Positions 12,330 through 19,237 of a stretch of DNA of 19,465 nt are shown here, one piece after another (position 1 is the stretch's first letter; each line of letters begins with the position of its first letter). The stretch spans positions 1 through 19,465 of the forward strand of contig JAAWGY010000014.1 of NCBI GenBank assembly GCA_022795575.1. The letters run 5' to 3'. The notes under the pieces are model-generated. The model saw nothing but the letters and a program-made list of their open reading frames with translations. It had not been told where the DNA came from and made no database searches. The DNA comes from Angelakisella sp. GTDB lineage: Bacteria; Bacillota; Clostridia; Oscillospirales; Ruminococcaceae. Position numbers and translations under genes: made by a program.

Positions 12330-12734
12330 TTACTGTTTTGCCAGCGGCAGATCATCCATGCTCCAAAGAGTCAGGGTGACTTCGCTCATATCCAGCGGCA
12401 GAGCTTCACGCTTGACGCTGTTGCGGCTCTCTCCGTCCATCGTACCGCCAGCGGCATCCTCGCCCTCTGCGGCCTCGATCTCGGTTTCGACATAAGCGAT
12501 GGGCGGGATTTCCACCTGGGCCACATAATAGCGGCCCTTGCCCACGCCGATCACCAGATTCCTATCCTCATCGGCGCAAATGTCCACCTGCACGGGCCAG
12601 TCCCGCTGGCGGGTGTCGCACCGGATGGAGAGGTCATCGTCCCCGAAGATGAGCTTGTTCCCGCTCTGCTTCCAGTCGATTTTGGTGCCGGTGTTCTTCT
12701 CGACCACCTGCACATTTTTCTTTGCGGTTGCCAT
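12330..12734 (-). CDS. Phage protein of unknown function between tail-fibre and DGR target genes (134 aa)
   Basis: The ATG at 12734 overlaps the stop of the preceding gene (TAATG), so it is translationally coupled. The product starts MATAKKNVQVVEKNTGTKID and has a beta-rich core with GNKLIFGDDDLSIRC, WPVQVDICADED, LVIGVGKGRYYVAQVEIPPI and a C-terminal VTLTLWSMDDLPLAKQ, separated by an acidic Gly-rich linker. No membrane segment or enzymatic motif is seen. It lies 15 bases before the DGR target. It is neither basic nor helical, so it does not look like the DGR accessory factor Avd; a structural or chaperone role for the adhesin is possible but unproven. Confidence 0.78.
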   Translation of the reverse strand: MATAKKNVQVVEKNTGTKIDWKQSGNKLIFGDDDLSIRCDTRQRDWPVQVDICADEDRNLVIGVGKGRYYVAQVEIPPIAYVETEIEAAEGEDAAGGTMDGESRNSVKREALPLDMSEVTLTLWSMDDLPLAKQ

Positions 12735-13258
12735 TAGGCCATACCTCCTTTGATTCTGACGGCCAGTTTCACACTGGAGCCGCTGCCTGTGTATGCGATC
12801 TTAAAGCCGTTCAGGGCTTTATCGCTGACGATAATTTCGCCCACCTGCCCATCGCTCTCCAAAACTTCAGCCTCCACGCTGTAAAACAGGTTTCGGCGAG
12901 TCTGGGTCATGGCCACAGTGCGGGGGCTGTCCACACTGGAATTGAAGGGGTACCGCTGGGTATTGGTCAGCGTGACTTCGTGCAGCTCCCCCATGACCTC
13001 GGCATCCACGCTGGCCTCATGCTCATCGTTGTGCCGCTGCTGGTGGAAGTTAGCCCAGGCGAGGATCTGCGCCGCCATGGTGGCGTCCTGGATACCATTC
13101 TCGATGTTGTTAAAATTGACCTGGTTTTGCGGGGTCCCGGTCTGGATGACCTCCCCGGGCACTTCCTCGTGGGTGTAGGTGCCGTCCCTGTTGGCGGTCA
13201 CCCGGTAACGGTCTTCATACTGTGTTACCCGGTCCTGCCATTCCGTCTGGCTATACAT
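12734..13258 (-). CDS. Tail-fibre-like phage structural protein (174 aa)
   Basis: The ATG at 13258 lies inside the end of the preceding gene (8-base overlap) with GAGGGACAGGACA upstream. The N-terminus (SQTEWQDRVTQYEDRYRV, then GEVIQTGTPQNQVNFNNIEN) matches a pattern I know from the start of many clostridial phage tail-fibre proteins, where it probably attaches the fibre to the baseplate. The middle is His/Glu-rich (NFHQQRHNDEHEASVDAEV) and the C-terminus beta-rich, ending SSVKLAVRIKGGMA. Compared with full fibres it is short and lacks a shaft or tip, so it probably acts as an adaptor carrying the separate DGR target protein. That is an inference from gene order. Confidence 0.8.
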   Translation of the reverse strand: MYSQTEWQDRVTQYEDRYRVTANRDGTYTHEEVPGEVIQTGTPQNQVNFNNIENGIQDATMAAQILAWANFHQQRHNDEHEASVDAEVMGELHEVTLTNTQRYPFNSSVDSPRTVAMTQTRRNLFYSVEAEVLESDGQVGEIIVSDKALNGFKIAYTGSGSSVKLAVRIKGGMA

Positions 13259-13583
13259 TGTCCTGTCCCTCCTCGTATTCCTCTTCGTGCAGGTCGAAGG
13301 TGAAGCGGTAGAGAACACCCTCCTGCACACTTTTCACCTTGATGTCCTCCTCCTTCTCCGCCCAGAGCTTCCCGTCCTTGCTGTACAACTGGACGCCGGT
13401 GATGGTCACCTCCTCCTGGGCCTGGGGGATAATGGGGAAGTAGATCGCCACCCGCCCGTCCGCCATCCGCTCCCGGCGGCTGATCTGGGCGTCGTGCCAG
13501 GTCTCCCCAAGGCGGTACCTGGCGTGAGAAATCACCTGCTCCGTATGGAGCTTGTACCCCTCGATCGCGCTTTCTGTAAGCAT
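13251..13583 (-). CDS. Phage tail-region protein of unknown function (110 aa)
   Basis: The ATG at 13583 has AAAAAGGAGGCGACAAT just upstream. The 110-residue product includes YKLHTEQVISHARYRLGETW, RRERMADGRVAIYFPIIPQA, a strand EEVTITGVQLYSKDGKLW and an acidic end FDLHEEEYEEGQDNV. The pattern of beta strands with a terminal acidic tail suggests a small baseplate or fibre accessory protein. I do not recognise a named family. It lies 15 bases after tail protein I and overlaps the following fibre-like gene, so it belongs to the same translational unit. Confidence 0.75.
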   Translation of the reverse strand: MLTESAIEGYKLHTEQVISHARYRLGETWHDAQISRRERMADGRVAIYFPIIPQAQEEVTITGVQLYSKDGKLWAEKEEDIKVKSVQEGVLYRFTFDLHEEEYEEGQDNV

Positions 13584-13598
13584 ATTGTCGCCTCCTTT

Positions 13599-14840
13599 TT
13601 ATGATCTGCAGTAGGAGGTTCCACACATGGTCACCCTGTAGTGAAAACCCTCCGCCTCTGCCTCGGTTAAAAACGCCCCGGCCAACGCCGCACCGCCCCT
13701 CTCCCGGTCGGGGAAAGTCCCTGTCTCTTGCTTCCCGGAGCTGGGAACCGTATAGGGGTATCCCCTCATTTCTGTTTCCATGGGGAGCGCCCTGTCCTCC
13801 AGGCTGGCCCTGACAGCCCGCTGCGGGGAGGTGCCCGCTTCGGTCCTGCCGGCGGGAGAGGCGTTGTAGGGAAACCCCCGGGATCGGGCCTCCACCTTGA
13901 TTTCCTCCTCGTTTAGACCGGGGAGCGAGGAACGGTAGGGCCGTGTCCCGGCCTGGGCCGCAGCGTATGGAAAGCCATCCGCCGCCGCCCGGATACCCAG
14001 CCCTTCCAGGGCGGCCCCGCCGCCCGTCTTGCGCTGTGGTATCGTCCCCGCCCTCTCTTTTCCGGTAAACCCTGCGTTATGCGGCCATCCATGGGCGGTG
14101 GAGCTTAACTCCAAACGCTCCTGTCCGGCTCCCCCGGGGGTGCTTCGCCATGGCCGGATGCCGCTGGCGGGCGCCTGGTAGGTATGGCTGGCGGTTTTCG
14201 TGTCCACTTCCAGCACCGATTCCTCCAGGCCGCCCCGCATATCCCGCCACGGCACCGTGCCGGCGTAATGCCGTCCGGTCCATCCGCTCCGGTACCGGTA
14301 CCCATCCCCCCGGGTCCCGATGATAATGCCGATGCCGCACTGGAACACCAGGCCGTCCATATGGGCGCTGAACCGCTTGTAATAGTCCACCGTCCGCCGG
14401 ATGGAAAAGCATTCCGCCGGCGCCCGGGACTGTGCCGTGTTCAGCGTCACCTGGAACCGGTACGGTTCTCCCCCGTAGTTGAACCACTCCTCTACCTCAG
14501 AGCCAGGGAAAACACTCCCCAGGGCCGCCTTGACCGCGTAAACAGTCCCCAGCCGCTTGTGGACCATCACGCTGCTCTTGATGACCGCCCGTTTTGCGGC
14601 GATGGGATAGTCATAGTCGTACCAGTCTACCTTCAGATCTCTGGCGAGGATGTCCAGCAGCGGTTCCTCCAGCCGGTCGATGTTGGGGAGGATACGAGCC
14701 CGGTCGATCTCCTCCAGCCGGCGGGCCAGAACCTCGGAGACGGTCTCCGCCAGCGCAACCACAGCCGCGTCCTCCCGCAGGGCCGGGGGAATCGTCCTCA
14801 TGAAATTTTCCTTTGTCAGCCCGTGATTACTCATCCTCAT
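13599..14840 (-). CDS. Tail protein I (P2 gpI-like) with a repeat-bearing C-terminal extension
   Basis: P2 gpI is a baseplate-periphery protein that helps attach tail fibres. Residues ~15-175 match that family: RTIPPALREDAAVVALAETV, PNIDRLEEPLLDILARDLKV, DWYDYDYPIAAKRAVIKSS, then HKRLGTVYAVKAALG. Residues ~180-413 form an extension of seven repeats, each starting with an aromatic motif like GFPY or GYRY followed six residues later by G. Starts at ~180, 218, 251, 289, 322, 360 and 398 give spacings 38, 33, 38, 33, 38, 38. The longer type has AGTxPxR, the shorter xRPxRS. The start could be ATG 14840, 14834 or 14801; the last has AAAGGA seven bases upstream. The final repeat is truncated at CGTSYCRS. 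The gene overlaps gpJ by 14 bases. The repeats probably build a fibrous or glycan-facing surface, which is inference. Confidence 0.88.
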   Translation of the reverse strand: MRMSNHGLTKENFMRTIPPALREDAAVVALAETVSEVLARRLEEIDRARILPNIDRLEEPLLDILARDLKVDWYDYDYPIAAKRAVIKSSVMVHKRLGTVYAVKAALGSVFPGSEVEEWFNYGGEPYRFQVTLNTAQSRAPAECFSIRRTVDYYKRFSAHMDGLVFQCGIGIIIGTRGDGYRYRSGWTGRHYAGTVPWRDMRGGLEESVLEVDTKTASHTYQAPASGIRPWRSTPGGAGQERLELSSTAHGWPHNAGFTGKERAGTIPQRKTGGGAALEGLGIRAAADGFPYAAAQAGTRPYRSSLPGLNEEEIKVEARSRGFPYNASPAGRTEAGTSPQRAVRASLEDRALPMETEMRGYPYTVPSSGKQETGTFPDRERGGAALAGAFLTEAEAEGFHYRVTMCGTSYCRS

Positions 14841-15957
14841 AACCCCCGTTTGTCACCGTGACCGTACCTATCACCGCCACCTGGGGCGCGGTCCGCTCCC
14901 CGCCATCCCGGAGGACGGTGAACGCCGGGGAGGCCAGTTCCACCCGCTTGATCCCGGTGGCCATCAGCCGCCAGTACAGCTCTGAAGGGTTGATGTCCCG
15001 CCCCAGTTTGGCGCATTGCCACGAAACATACTCCGTCACCGCCGCCTGGACATCCGCCGCCACCGCTTCCGCGCTCTTGGCGGTCCCGGTCTGGATGTAG
15101 TAGGTAAAGTCGATGTCGTAATTTACCGGCTCCGCATCCTCCACGCTCACAAAGTCCGCCAGGGGCCGCACCTCATCGGCGCTGCACCGCTCCAGCACCT
15201 CCCGCTTGACCTCTTCGCCGGCAAGCGTCCCGTCCTTCATCAGTACATAAAGTTTGATCTCCCCCGGAACAGGGGAGACCACCGCCACATCGCCAATCTC
15301 GGTGTTGTCCTTTTTGGCAAAGTAGGCGTAGCTGCCCCTTGCTCCCGCGCTGCTGTATCCGTCCATGCTCAGACGCATCAGCTCGTAGAATTCCTCATCG
15401 GTGGCTCGGTCCGCCCCGCCGCCGGAGACGGTGATGTTGGCGCACTTCGAATAGTAGTCGTAGATGTCCACCAGCTGCTTGATCTGCCCGGCGGCATAGC
15501 CGTTCCCAATCACTCCCGTCGTCTGGCAGCGTACCGGGACATCGATGCTGGTCTCCCCTATGGGGATGTAGTGATCCTCCGTTGTTTCCCAGGTCAGCTC
15601 CCCGCCCTGGATACGGGTACCGGACCGGATGAGGATCGCTGTTTCCTGGGCTTTGGAGATCTGAAAGCGCATGGTGCAGACGGCGGCTTTTGCCTCGGGC
15701 CGATCCTGCTCGTAGAACATCTCCGCCAGGGCGTCCAAATTGTCTCCCTCCGCGCGGCTGGGGATGTTCTGATTCGCCGCGTAGTTGGTCAGCACCCGCT
15801 CCTGGATGAGGATATTCGCCACCCACTGGATAAATAGCCGTTCCGGGCTGGACGGGTGTACCGTGGTCTTGGTGATGGTCTCGTACATCGCCACAAGCTG
15901 TGTTTCGATCTCCCGGGTATCAGTTGGGATAAACTGGTATTCTGCATTCCTACTCAA
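14827..15957 (-). CDS. Baseplate assembly protein J (P2 gpJ-like)
   Basis: gpJ-type proteins form the wedge of the contractile-tail baseplate. The 376-residue product has the family layout: IQWVANILIQERVLTNYAAN with GDNLDALAEMFYEQDR at the N-terminus, a beta-rich central region with IRSGTRIQGGELTWETTED and TTGVIGNGYAAGQIKQLVD, then the conserved ATDEEFYELMRLSMDGYSSA and AYFAKKDNTEIGDVAVVSPV. Translation must begin at TTG 15957, since an in-frame ATG does not occur until residue 24. A GGAGGTGG site lies about 9 bases upstream, within the gpW coding sequence. The gene overlaps gpW by 8 bases and gpI by 14, the standard V-(U)-W-J-I order. Confidence 0.95.
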   Translation of the reverse strand: MSRNAEYQFIPTDTREIETQLVAMYETITKTTVHPSSPERLFIQWVANILIQERVLTNYAANQNIPSRAEGDNLDALAEMFYEQDRPEAKAAVCTMRFQISKAQETAILIRSGTRIQGGELTWETTEDHYIPIGETSIDVPVRCQTTGVIGNGYAAGQIKQLVDIYDYYSKCANITVSGGGADRATDEEFYELMRLSMDGYSSAGARGSYAYFAKKDNTEIGDVAVVSPVPGEIKLYVLMKDGTLAGEEVKREVLERCSADEVRPLADFVSVEDAEPVNYDIDFTYYIQTGTAKSAEAVAADVQAAVTEYVSWQCAKLGRDINPSELYWRLMATGIKRVELASPAFTVLRDGGERTAPQVAVIGTVTVTNGGYEDE

Positions 15958-16270
15958 TGTTGATGTCCACCTCCACTGTGGGGATCAAGACGCCGGGCCG
16001 GGACGGGTCCTCCGAAAAGGAGACATCCAGCACGGTGGCCCTTGGTTCCCATCGCTCTATCGCCTCCCGCACCGGCGCCACCATCAGCACCTTTGCCACG
16101 GGCATAGGCTTGTCCAGAAAAGACCAGTCCAGCCCGAAATCCCGGTAAAGGGGAACCGTCCCCAGGGGCGTGGAAAGGATCACCGCGATGTTCTGGAGGA
16201 CCGAATCGACTGTATTTTTTTCGTTCAGGTGGATCGCCTTCAGGTCCGTTGCGGAAACGGTGTAACTCAT
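15950..16270 (-). CDS. Baseplate protein W (P2 gpW / T4 gp25-like)
   Basis: This is a small baseplate wedge protein with a lysozyme-like gp25 fold that nucleates sheath polymerisation. The 106 residues match the usual length, and the signatures are visible: VDSVLQNIAVILSTPLGTVP, LYRDFGLDWSFLDKPM and VREAIERWEPRATVLDVSF, followed by the terminal strand VLIPTVEVDINIE. The ATG at 16270 is preceded by GGGAGGGTAGGCG overlapping the gpU stop. Its 3' end contains both the ribosome-binding site and TTG start of gpJ, indicating tight translational coupling. Confidence 0.94.
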   Translation of the reverse strand: MSYTVSATDLKAIHLNEKNTVDSVLQNIAVILSTPLGTVPLYRDFGLDWSFLDKPMPVAKVLMVAPVREAIERWEPRATVLDVSFSEDPSRPGVLIPTVEVDINIE

Positions 16271-16273
16271 CGC

Positions 16274-16672
16274 CTACCCTCCCAGATATTCCTGCAAGGT
16301 GATCGAAACCGCTGCCGTATGCACATTGCCGTTCCGGTAGTGGGCCTTCGCCTCCATCTCGTGCTTTATGATGTTCCAGCGGTGCTTCCCGTAGCTTCTG
16401 GAGCCAATGGTCAGCGGCACCGCCTTCCCCCCGCGCTCAATATTCCGGATCTTCATCACCTCGGCGATGGGGTCTGTCCCCAGGTCGGAACACAGGGTGA
16501 TGTCAAAGCTGATCTTTTCCGGGTCCGGGCCGGTAAACTCCGTAAGGGCGTCCGCCAGATGCCGCTCGTGAACGGCATATCGGGCGGAGCCGGACCACGC
16601 CAGGTTGTTCAGCGTCCGCACCGTGCTCTCCGAAACCTGAAAGACGATGCTCCCCAGGCAGCCGATGACCAT
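16274..16672 (-). CDS. Tail protein U (P2 gpU-like)
   Basis: gpU family proteins act at tail completion. The correct start is ATG 16672, with AGAGAGGAGGG upstream; the longer open frame upstream overlaps gpV and has no signal. The 132-residue product shows the family pattern: GCLGSIVFQVSESTVRTLNN, SARYAVHERHLAD, the central EFTGPDPEKISFDITL and CSDLGTDPIAEVMKIRNIER, VPLTIGSRSYGKHRWNI and the terminal AAVSITLQEYLGG. It lies 19 bases after gpV and just before gpW, a common order in clostridial P2-like prophages, unlike P2 itself where U precedes X and D. Confidence 0.9.
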   Translation of the reverse strand: MVIGCLGSIVFQVSESTVRTLNNLAWSGSARYAVHERHLADALTEFTGPDPEKISFDITLCSDLGTDPIAEVMKIRNIERGGKAVPLTIGSRSYGKHRWNIIKHEMEAKAHYRNGNVHTAAVSITLQEYLGG

Positions 16673-16691
16673 ACAAAATCCCTCCTCTCTC

Positions 16692-16934
16692 TTATGGCCA
16701 GATCTCCCCGAGGATGTAACCGTCCATGCCAAAACCGGGGAGATACAGACACAGGACGGTGGCGTTGATTTCAGGCATCCAAAGATGGGGACGGTTGACC
16801 AGTACGGGCAGGAGCGCCGAGGGAAAATCCATGTCTTGAAATTTGACACGGGCCACCCGTTTTGCCGGATCGACCCAGGTGACAGTGCCGACACGCACCA
16901 GGTTTTCCAGCGAGGTCTCCATTTCCCGATCCAT
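16692..16934 (-). CDS. Baseplate spike protein V-like (short gpV)
   Basis: gpV proteins form the central membrane-piercing spike. The ATG at 16934 overlaps the gpD stop (ATGA) and has GGAGGGG upstream; the longer open frame upstream is gpD in another frame. The 80-residue product begins MDREMETSLENLVRVGTVTW and continues VDPAKRVARVKFQDMDFPSA, with PEINATVLCLYLPGFGMDGY and an EIWP end. This matches the N-terminal OB-fold of gpV (RVGTV..., PEVGE-V-like...), but the protein stops where a spike helix and tip would follow. The short form is common in Firmicutes phages, where the tip may be supplied by another protein. Confidence 0.85.
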   Translation of the reverse strand: MDREMETSLENLVRVGTVTWVDPAKRVARVKFQDMDFPSALLPVLVNRPHLWMPEINATVLCLYLPGFGMDGYILGEIWP

Positions 16935-18250
16935 CAATACCCCTCCAATACTCTCCGAATTTTGATCTGGGTCGTGTACCCGGAGCTTCCCACCGTGTGG
17001 GTCGCCTGGGTGATGATATACTTGCCGTTCCAGCCGCCCCACCCCTTCAGTTTCACGGTGATCCCTGCAACCAACCTGGGGTTTCCCGGCATGGTGAAAC
17101 TGGCAGTCTTGGCGTAGCGGTTATGCCGGCGCAGGAGCTTTGCCGCCAGGGCCTTTGCCTCATCCTTGGTGGCCACTTTAGCGGTGATCTCCAGTTGCTG
17201 GTTGTTTTGTGCGTTTGCCTTATAATCCTCCACTTTGGCGACCCCCTCGATGCACTTCCCGTCCGGGCTGACACAGCTGACACGGCAGGAGGAATATTGC
17301 GTGCCCGCCATTCCCACACTCAGCTTGTATTTGGTGTAGGCGCCCCCGCCGTGGCGAATGGTAAACACCGGCGCTTTGGCCTCATAGGCCGCCTGGTCGA
17401 ACAGCACCAGGCGGCGGTCGGTGGCCTTCAGCGAGATCCCCGCCTTGTGGCAAAGGGTCTCCAAAAATCGGATGTCGCTGGTCTTGACCTGCTCCACACG
17501 GGAATAGAATGGGTCATCCTCCGACTCGTACATACATTCCATGCCGTTTGCCGTGGCAATCTCCTTGGCGATCCCGGACAGGGGGTAGTTCTCCCACGCC
17601 TTGGACTTCTTGGTCTGGCGCACCTGGGAGCTGTAAGGGAGGGAGGTCCCCTTGATGGTGATGGTGGCCGGAGGCCCGGAGGCCGTTACGCTGTCCAGCT
17701 CAAACTCGCCGCAGGGCAGGACCCTATCCCTGCCCCTTCCCGTCCAGTTTTCCGGGATGATCACCGCGTTGATCTTAAACCCGCAGGCCACATCATTTCC
17801 TTTAGCGGTTCCCCCCAGCTTTTGGATGTCGCTCTCGTTCACCCAGCCGTACACATTGGAGGTGCCGTCTGTGTGGATCACATGCCACGGGTGGAGGCTC
17901 CCGGGGTTATGCAGGGTGATCTTTGCCGGGCCTGGCCGCGCCGCATATCCCGCATTACTGGTGGACCCGATATAATGCCATGACCCGGTAAACTGCACCA
18001 GGTCGCCCACCGCAAGATCGCCCCCGCCCCCAGCGGATGTGGAGGAGGCCGCATCGATGGCCTCGTTCAGCCACTCCTCCATCCAGATCCCGTCCCGGTC
18101 ATGCACCTGGATCTGGATCTCGTCTGTCTCATCTTCCTCGTTATCCACATAGGTCAGGGACAGGAGATAGGGGCGGATGGAGCCCGTGATGTCGGCCCCG
18201 TCAAAGGTTACTTTTACATCGGTGCGGCGGGCCAGGTCTTCTTTACTCAC
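16934..18250 (-). CDS. Tail protein D / late control protein D-like (hub) with inserted SH3-like segment
   Basis: P2 gpD-type proteins form the baseplate hub beneath the spike. The N-terminus RRTDVKVTFDGADITGSIRP and SLTYVDNEEDETDEIQIQVH, with later VKTSDIRFLETLCHKAGISL, AKALAAKLLRRHNRYAKTAS and GNPRLVAGITVKLKGWGGW, match the family. Between about residues 75 and 150 lies an extra segment: a Gly-Ser linker, then DLAVGDLVQFTGSWHYIGST, GYAARPGPAKITLHN and NVYGWVNESDIQ. This pattern resembles an SH3-type wall-binding module found in clostridial phage hub proteins. I choose GTG 18250, eight bases after AGGAGG; ATG 18256 is only two bases from it. The product is 438 residues, with a 4-base overlap with gpV. 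HicAB lies upstream on the other strand. Confidence 0.88.
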   Translation of the reverse strand: MSKEDLARRTDVKVTFDGADITGSIRPYLLSLTYVDNEEDETDEIQIQVHDRDGIWMEEWLNEAIDAASSTSAGGGGDLAVGDLVQFTGSWHYIGSTSNAGYAARPGPAKITLHNPGSLHPWHVIHTDGTSNVYGWVNESDIQKLGGTAKGNDVACGFKINAVIIPENWTGRGRDRVLPCGEFELDSVTASGPPATITIKGTSLPYSSQVRQTKKSKAWENYPLSGIAKEIATANGMECMYESEDDPFYSRVEQVKTSDIRFLETLCHKAGISLKATDRRLVLFDQAAYEAKAPVFTIRHGGGAYTKYKLSVGMAGTQYSSCRVSCVSPDGKCIEGVAKVEDYKANAQNNQQLEITAKVATKDEAKALAAKLLRRHNRYAKTASFTMPGNPRLVAGITVKLKGWGGWNGKYIITQATHTVGSSGYTTQIKIRRVLEGY

Positions 18251-18307
18251 AGGCATACCCTCCTCGAAATTTTTACGCAAAGTTGTGTATTTTTTCTTTG
18301 TGTTCCC

Positions 18308-18336
18308 TTGATAAATTGTGTAATGTTGTGTATAAT
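18308..18336 (+). promoter_or_regulatory. Promoter of hicAB with TTGTGTA repeats
   Basis: TTGATA (18308-18313) and a perfect TATAAT (18331-18336) are 17 bases apart. TTGTGTA-type words recur around it (near 18283, 18316 and 18326), which may be the HicB operator. The start codon of hicA lies 23 bases after the -10 box. Confidence 0.82.
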
Positions 18337-18358
18337 AAGATTGTCAGGAGGGAACGAT

Positions 18359-18571
18359 ATGAACCCGCGAAAAGAAACGGTCAGCATCCTTGTGGAGAAC
18401 GGATTCTTCCTTGCAAGGCACGGCAGCAACCACGACATCTACTTCCACCCGGAAAGAAAGATCACCATCCCGGTCAAACGGCACAACTTCGATGAGGACG
18501 ACCGGCGATACATCCTCAGAGAAGCCAAGATCGACCAAAAACAGCAGGGAAAGCGGAAGAGCAGAAAATGA
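18359..18571 (+). CDS. hicA: HicA-family mRNA interferase toxin
   Basis: HicA toxins cleave mRNA independently of the ribosome and have a small dsRNA-binding-like fold with one catalytic histidine. The 70-residue product has the layout: NPRKETVSILVENGFFLARH, then GSNHDIYFHPERKITIPVKR, with the family's key His in the GSNHDIYFHP segment, and RRYILREAKID at the end. The tail is very basic. The ATG at 18359 follows AGGAGGGAACGAT; longer upstream frames run through the promoter. It is 38 bases upstream of hicB on the same strand, under its own promoter. The pair is inserted on the opposite strand between two tail genes, so it is a cargo module and not part of virion structure. Confidence 0.9.
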   Translation: MNPRKETVSILVENGFFLARHGSNHDIYFHPERKITIPVKRHNFDEDDRRYILREAKIDQKQQGKRKSRK

Positions 18572-18609
18572 CCCTTCCGCTCCCCCGGAGCATAGAAGGA
18601 GGTTAGACC

Positions 18610-18996
18610 ATGCGCTATACTTTTACCGCTGTTATCACCCCGGAAGAGGGAAAGTGCTATGTCCGCGTCCCGGATATTCCGGGCTGCGTGACCACCGGCA
18701 GGGATATTGAGGACGCGGTTGCCCAGATCACCGATGCTCTGAGCGGGTGCCTGGTGGTCTGGGAGGACCAGGGGCTCCCCGTCCCCCCCGCCACCATCCA
18801 AAAGGACATCCCCCATGACGCGGCGGATGTGCTGACCCTTGTCAGTGTCGACACCATCGCATACCGGGCAAAGACCGACACCCGCGCAGTACGCAAGAAT
18901 GTTTCTATCCCCGCATGGATGGCAAACATGGCTGAACGAAGGGGTATCAACTGTTCCAAGGTTTTACAGGATGCCCTGGCACAGCAGCTCTCCTGA
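18610..18996 (+). CDS. hicB: HicB-family antitoxin
   Basis: HicB neutralises HicA and represses the operon. The 128-residue product has the usual partial-RNase-H-like N-terminal domain (about 1-75: YTFTAVITPEEGKCYVRVPD, PGCVTTGRDIEDAVAQITDA, LVVWEDQGLPVPPAT) and a C-terminal ribbon-helix-helix-type DNA-binding part (about 98-128: VRKNVSIPAWMANMAERRGI, then SKVLQDALAQQL). The ATG at 18610 follows AGAAGGAGGTTAGACC. The gene order toxin first, antitoxin second is standard for hicAB. A strong terminator follows at 19003. The long, DNA-binding HicB form suggests direct autoregulation at the promoter at 18308. Confidence 0.93.
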   Translation: MRYTFTAVITPEEGKCYVRVPDIPGCVTTGRDIEDAVAQITDALSGCLVVWEDQGLPVPPATIQKDIPHDAADVLTLVSVDTIAYRAKTDTRAVRKNVSIPAWMANMAERRGINCSKVLQDALAQQLS

Positions 18997-19002
18997 CAGA
19001 CG

Positions 19003-19036
19003 CCGCCCCGGAAATACCGGGGCGGTTTCATTTTGA
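19003..19036 (+). terminator. Terminator of hicAB
   Basis: CCGCCCCGG (19003-19011) pairs with CCGGGGCGG (19017-19025) around AAATA, followed by TTTCATTTTG. It overlaps the 3' end of the convergent tail X gene. On the minus strand no T-run follows the stem, so late phage transcription should pass through. Confidence 0.88.
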
Positions 19037-19237
19037 TTTTTTCCAGGGCGGCAGTGACTTATCCGCTTCCGCGCTGATCTCCGGCAGGGTCAGAACGATC
19101 CCGGCCGGGAAAATATAATACTCCCGGTACCGCAGATTGGCGGCGATGAGCCTATCGGTATAGGCTGTATCTCCCAGCTGGGAATAGGCGATACGATCCC
19201 ACATATCCCCCTGGGCGGTGGTGTAGGTATTTGCCAT
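19028..19237 (-). CDS. Tail protein X (LysM-like)
   Basis: P2 gpX-type proteins are small LysM-domain proteins of the tail hub. The 69-residue product shows the pattern: TYTTAQGDMWDRIAYSQLGD, RLIAANLRYREYYIFPAGIV and LTLPEI, matching a single LysM repeat (T-x-GDxWDxIA...L...N...PAG). The ATG at 19237 overlaps the tape-measure stop by one base (TAATG) with GGAAGG upstream, so it is translationally coupled. It is followed, after the antisense hicAB pair, by gpD. In most related phages X and D are adjacent, which places the HicAB insertion precisely at this boundary. Confidence 0.92.
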   Translation of the reverse strand: MANTYTTAQGDMWDRIAYSQLGDTAYTDRLIAANLRYREYYIFPAGIVLTLPEISAEADKSLPPWKKSK

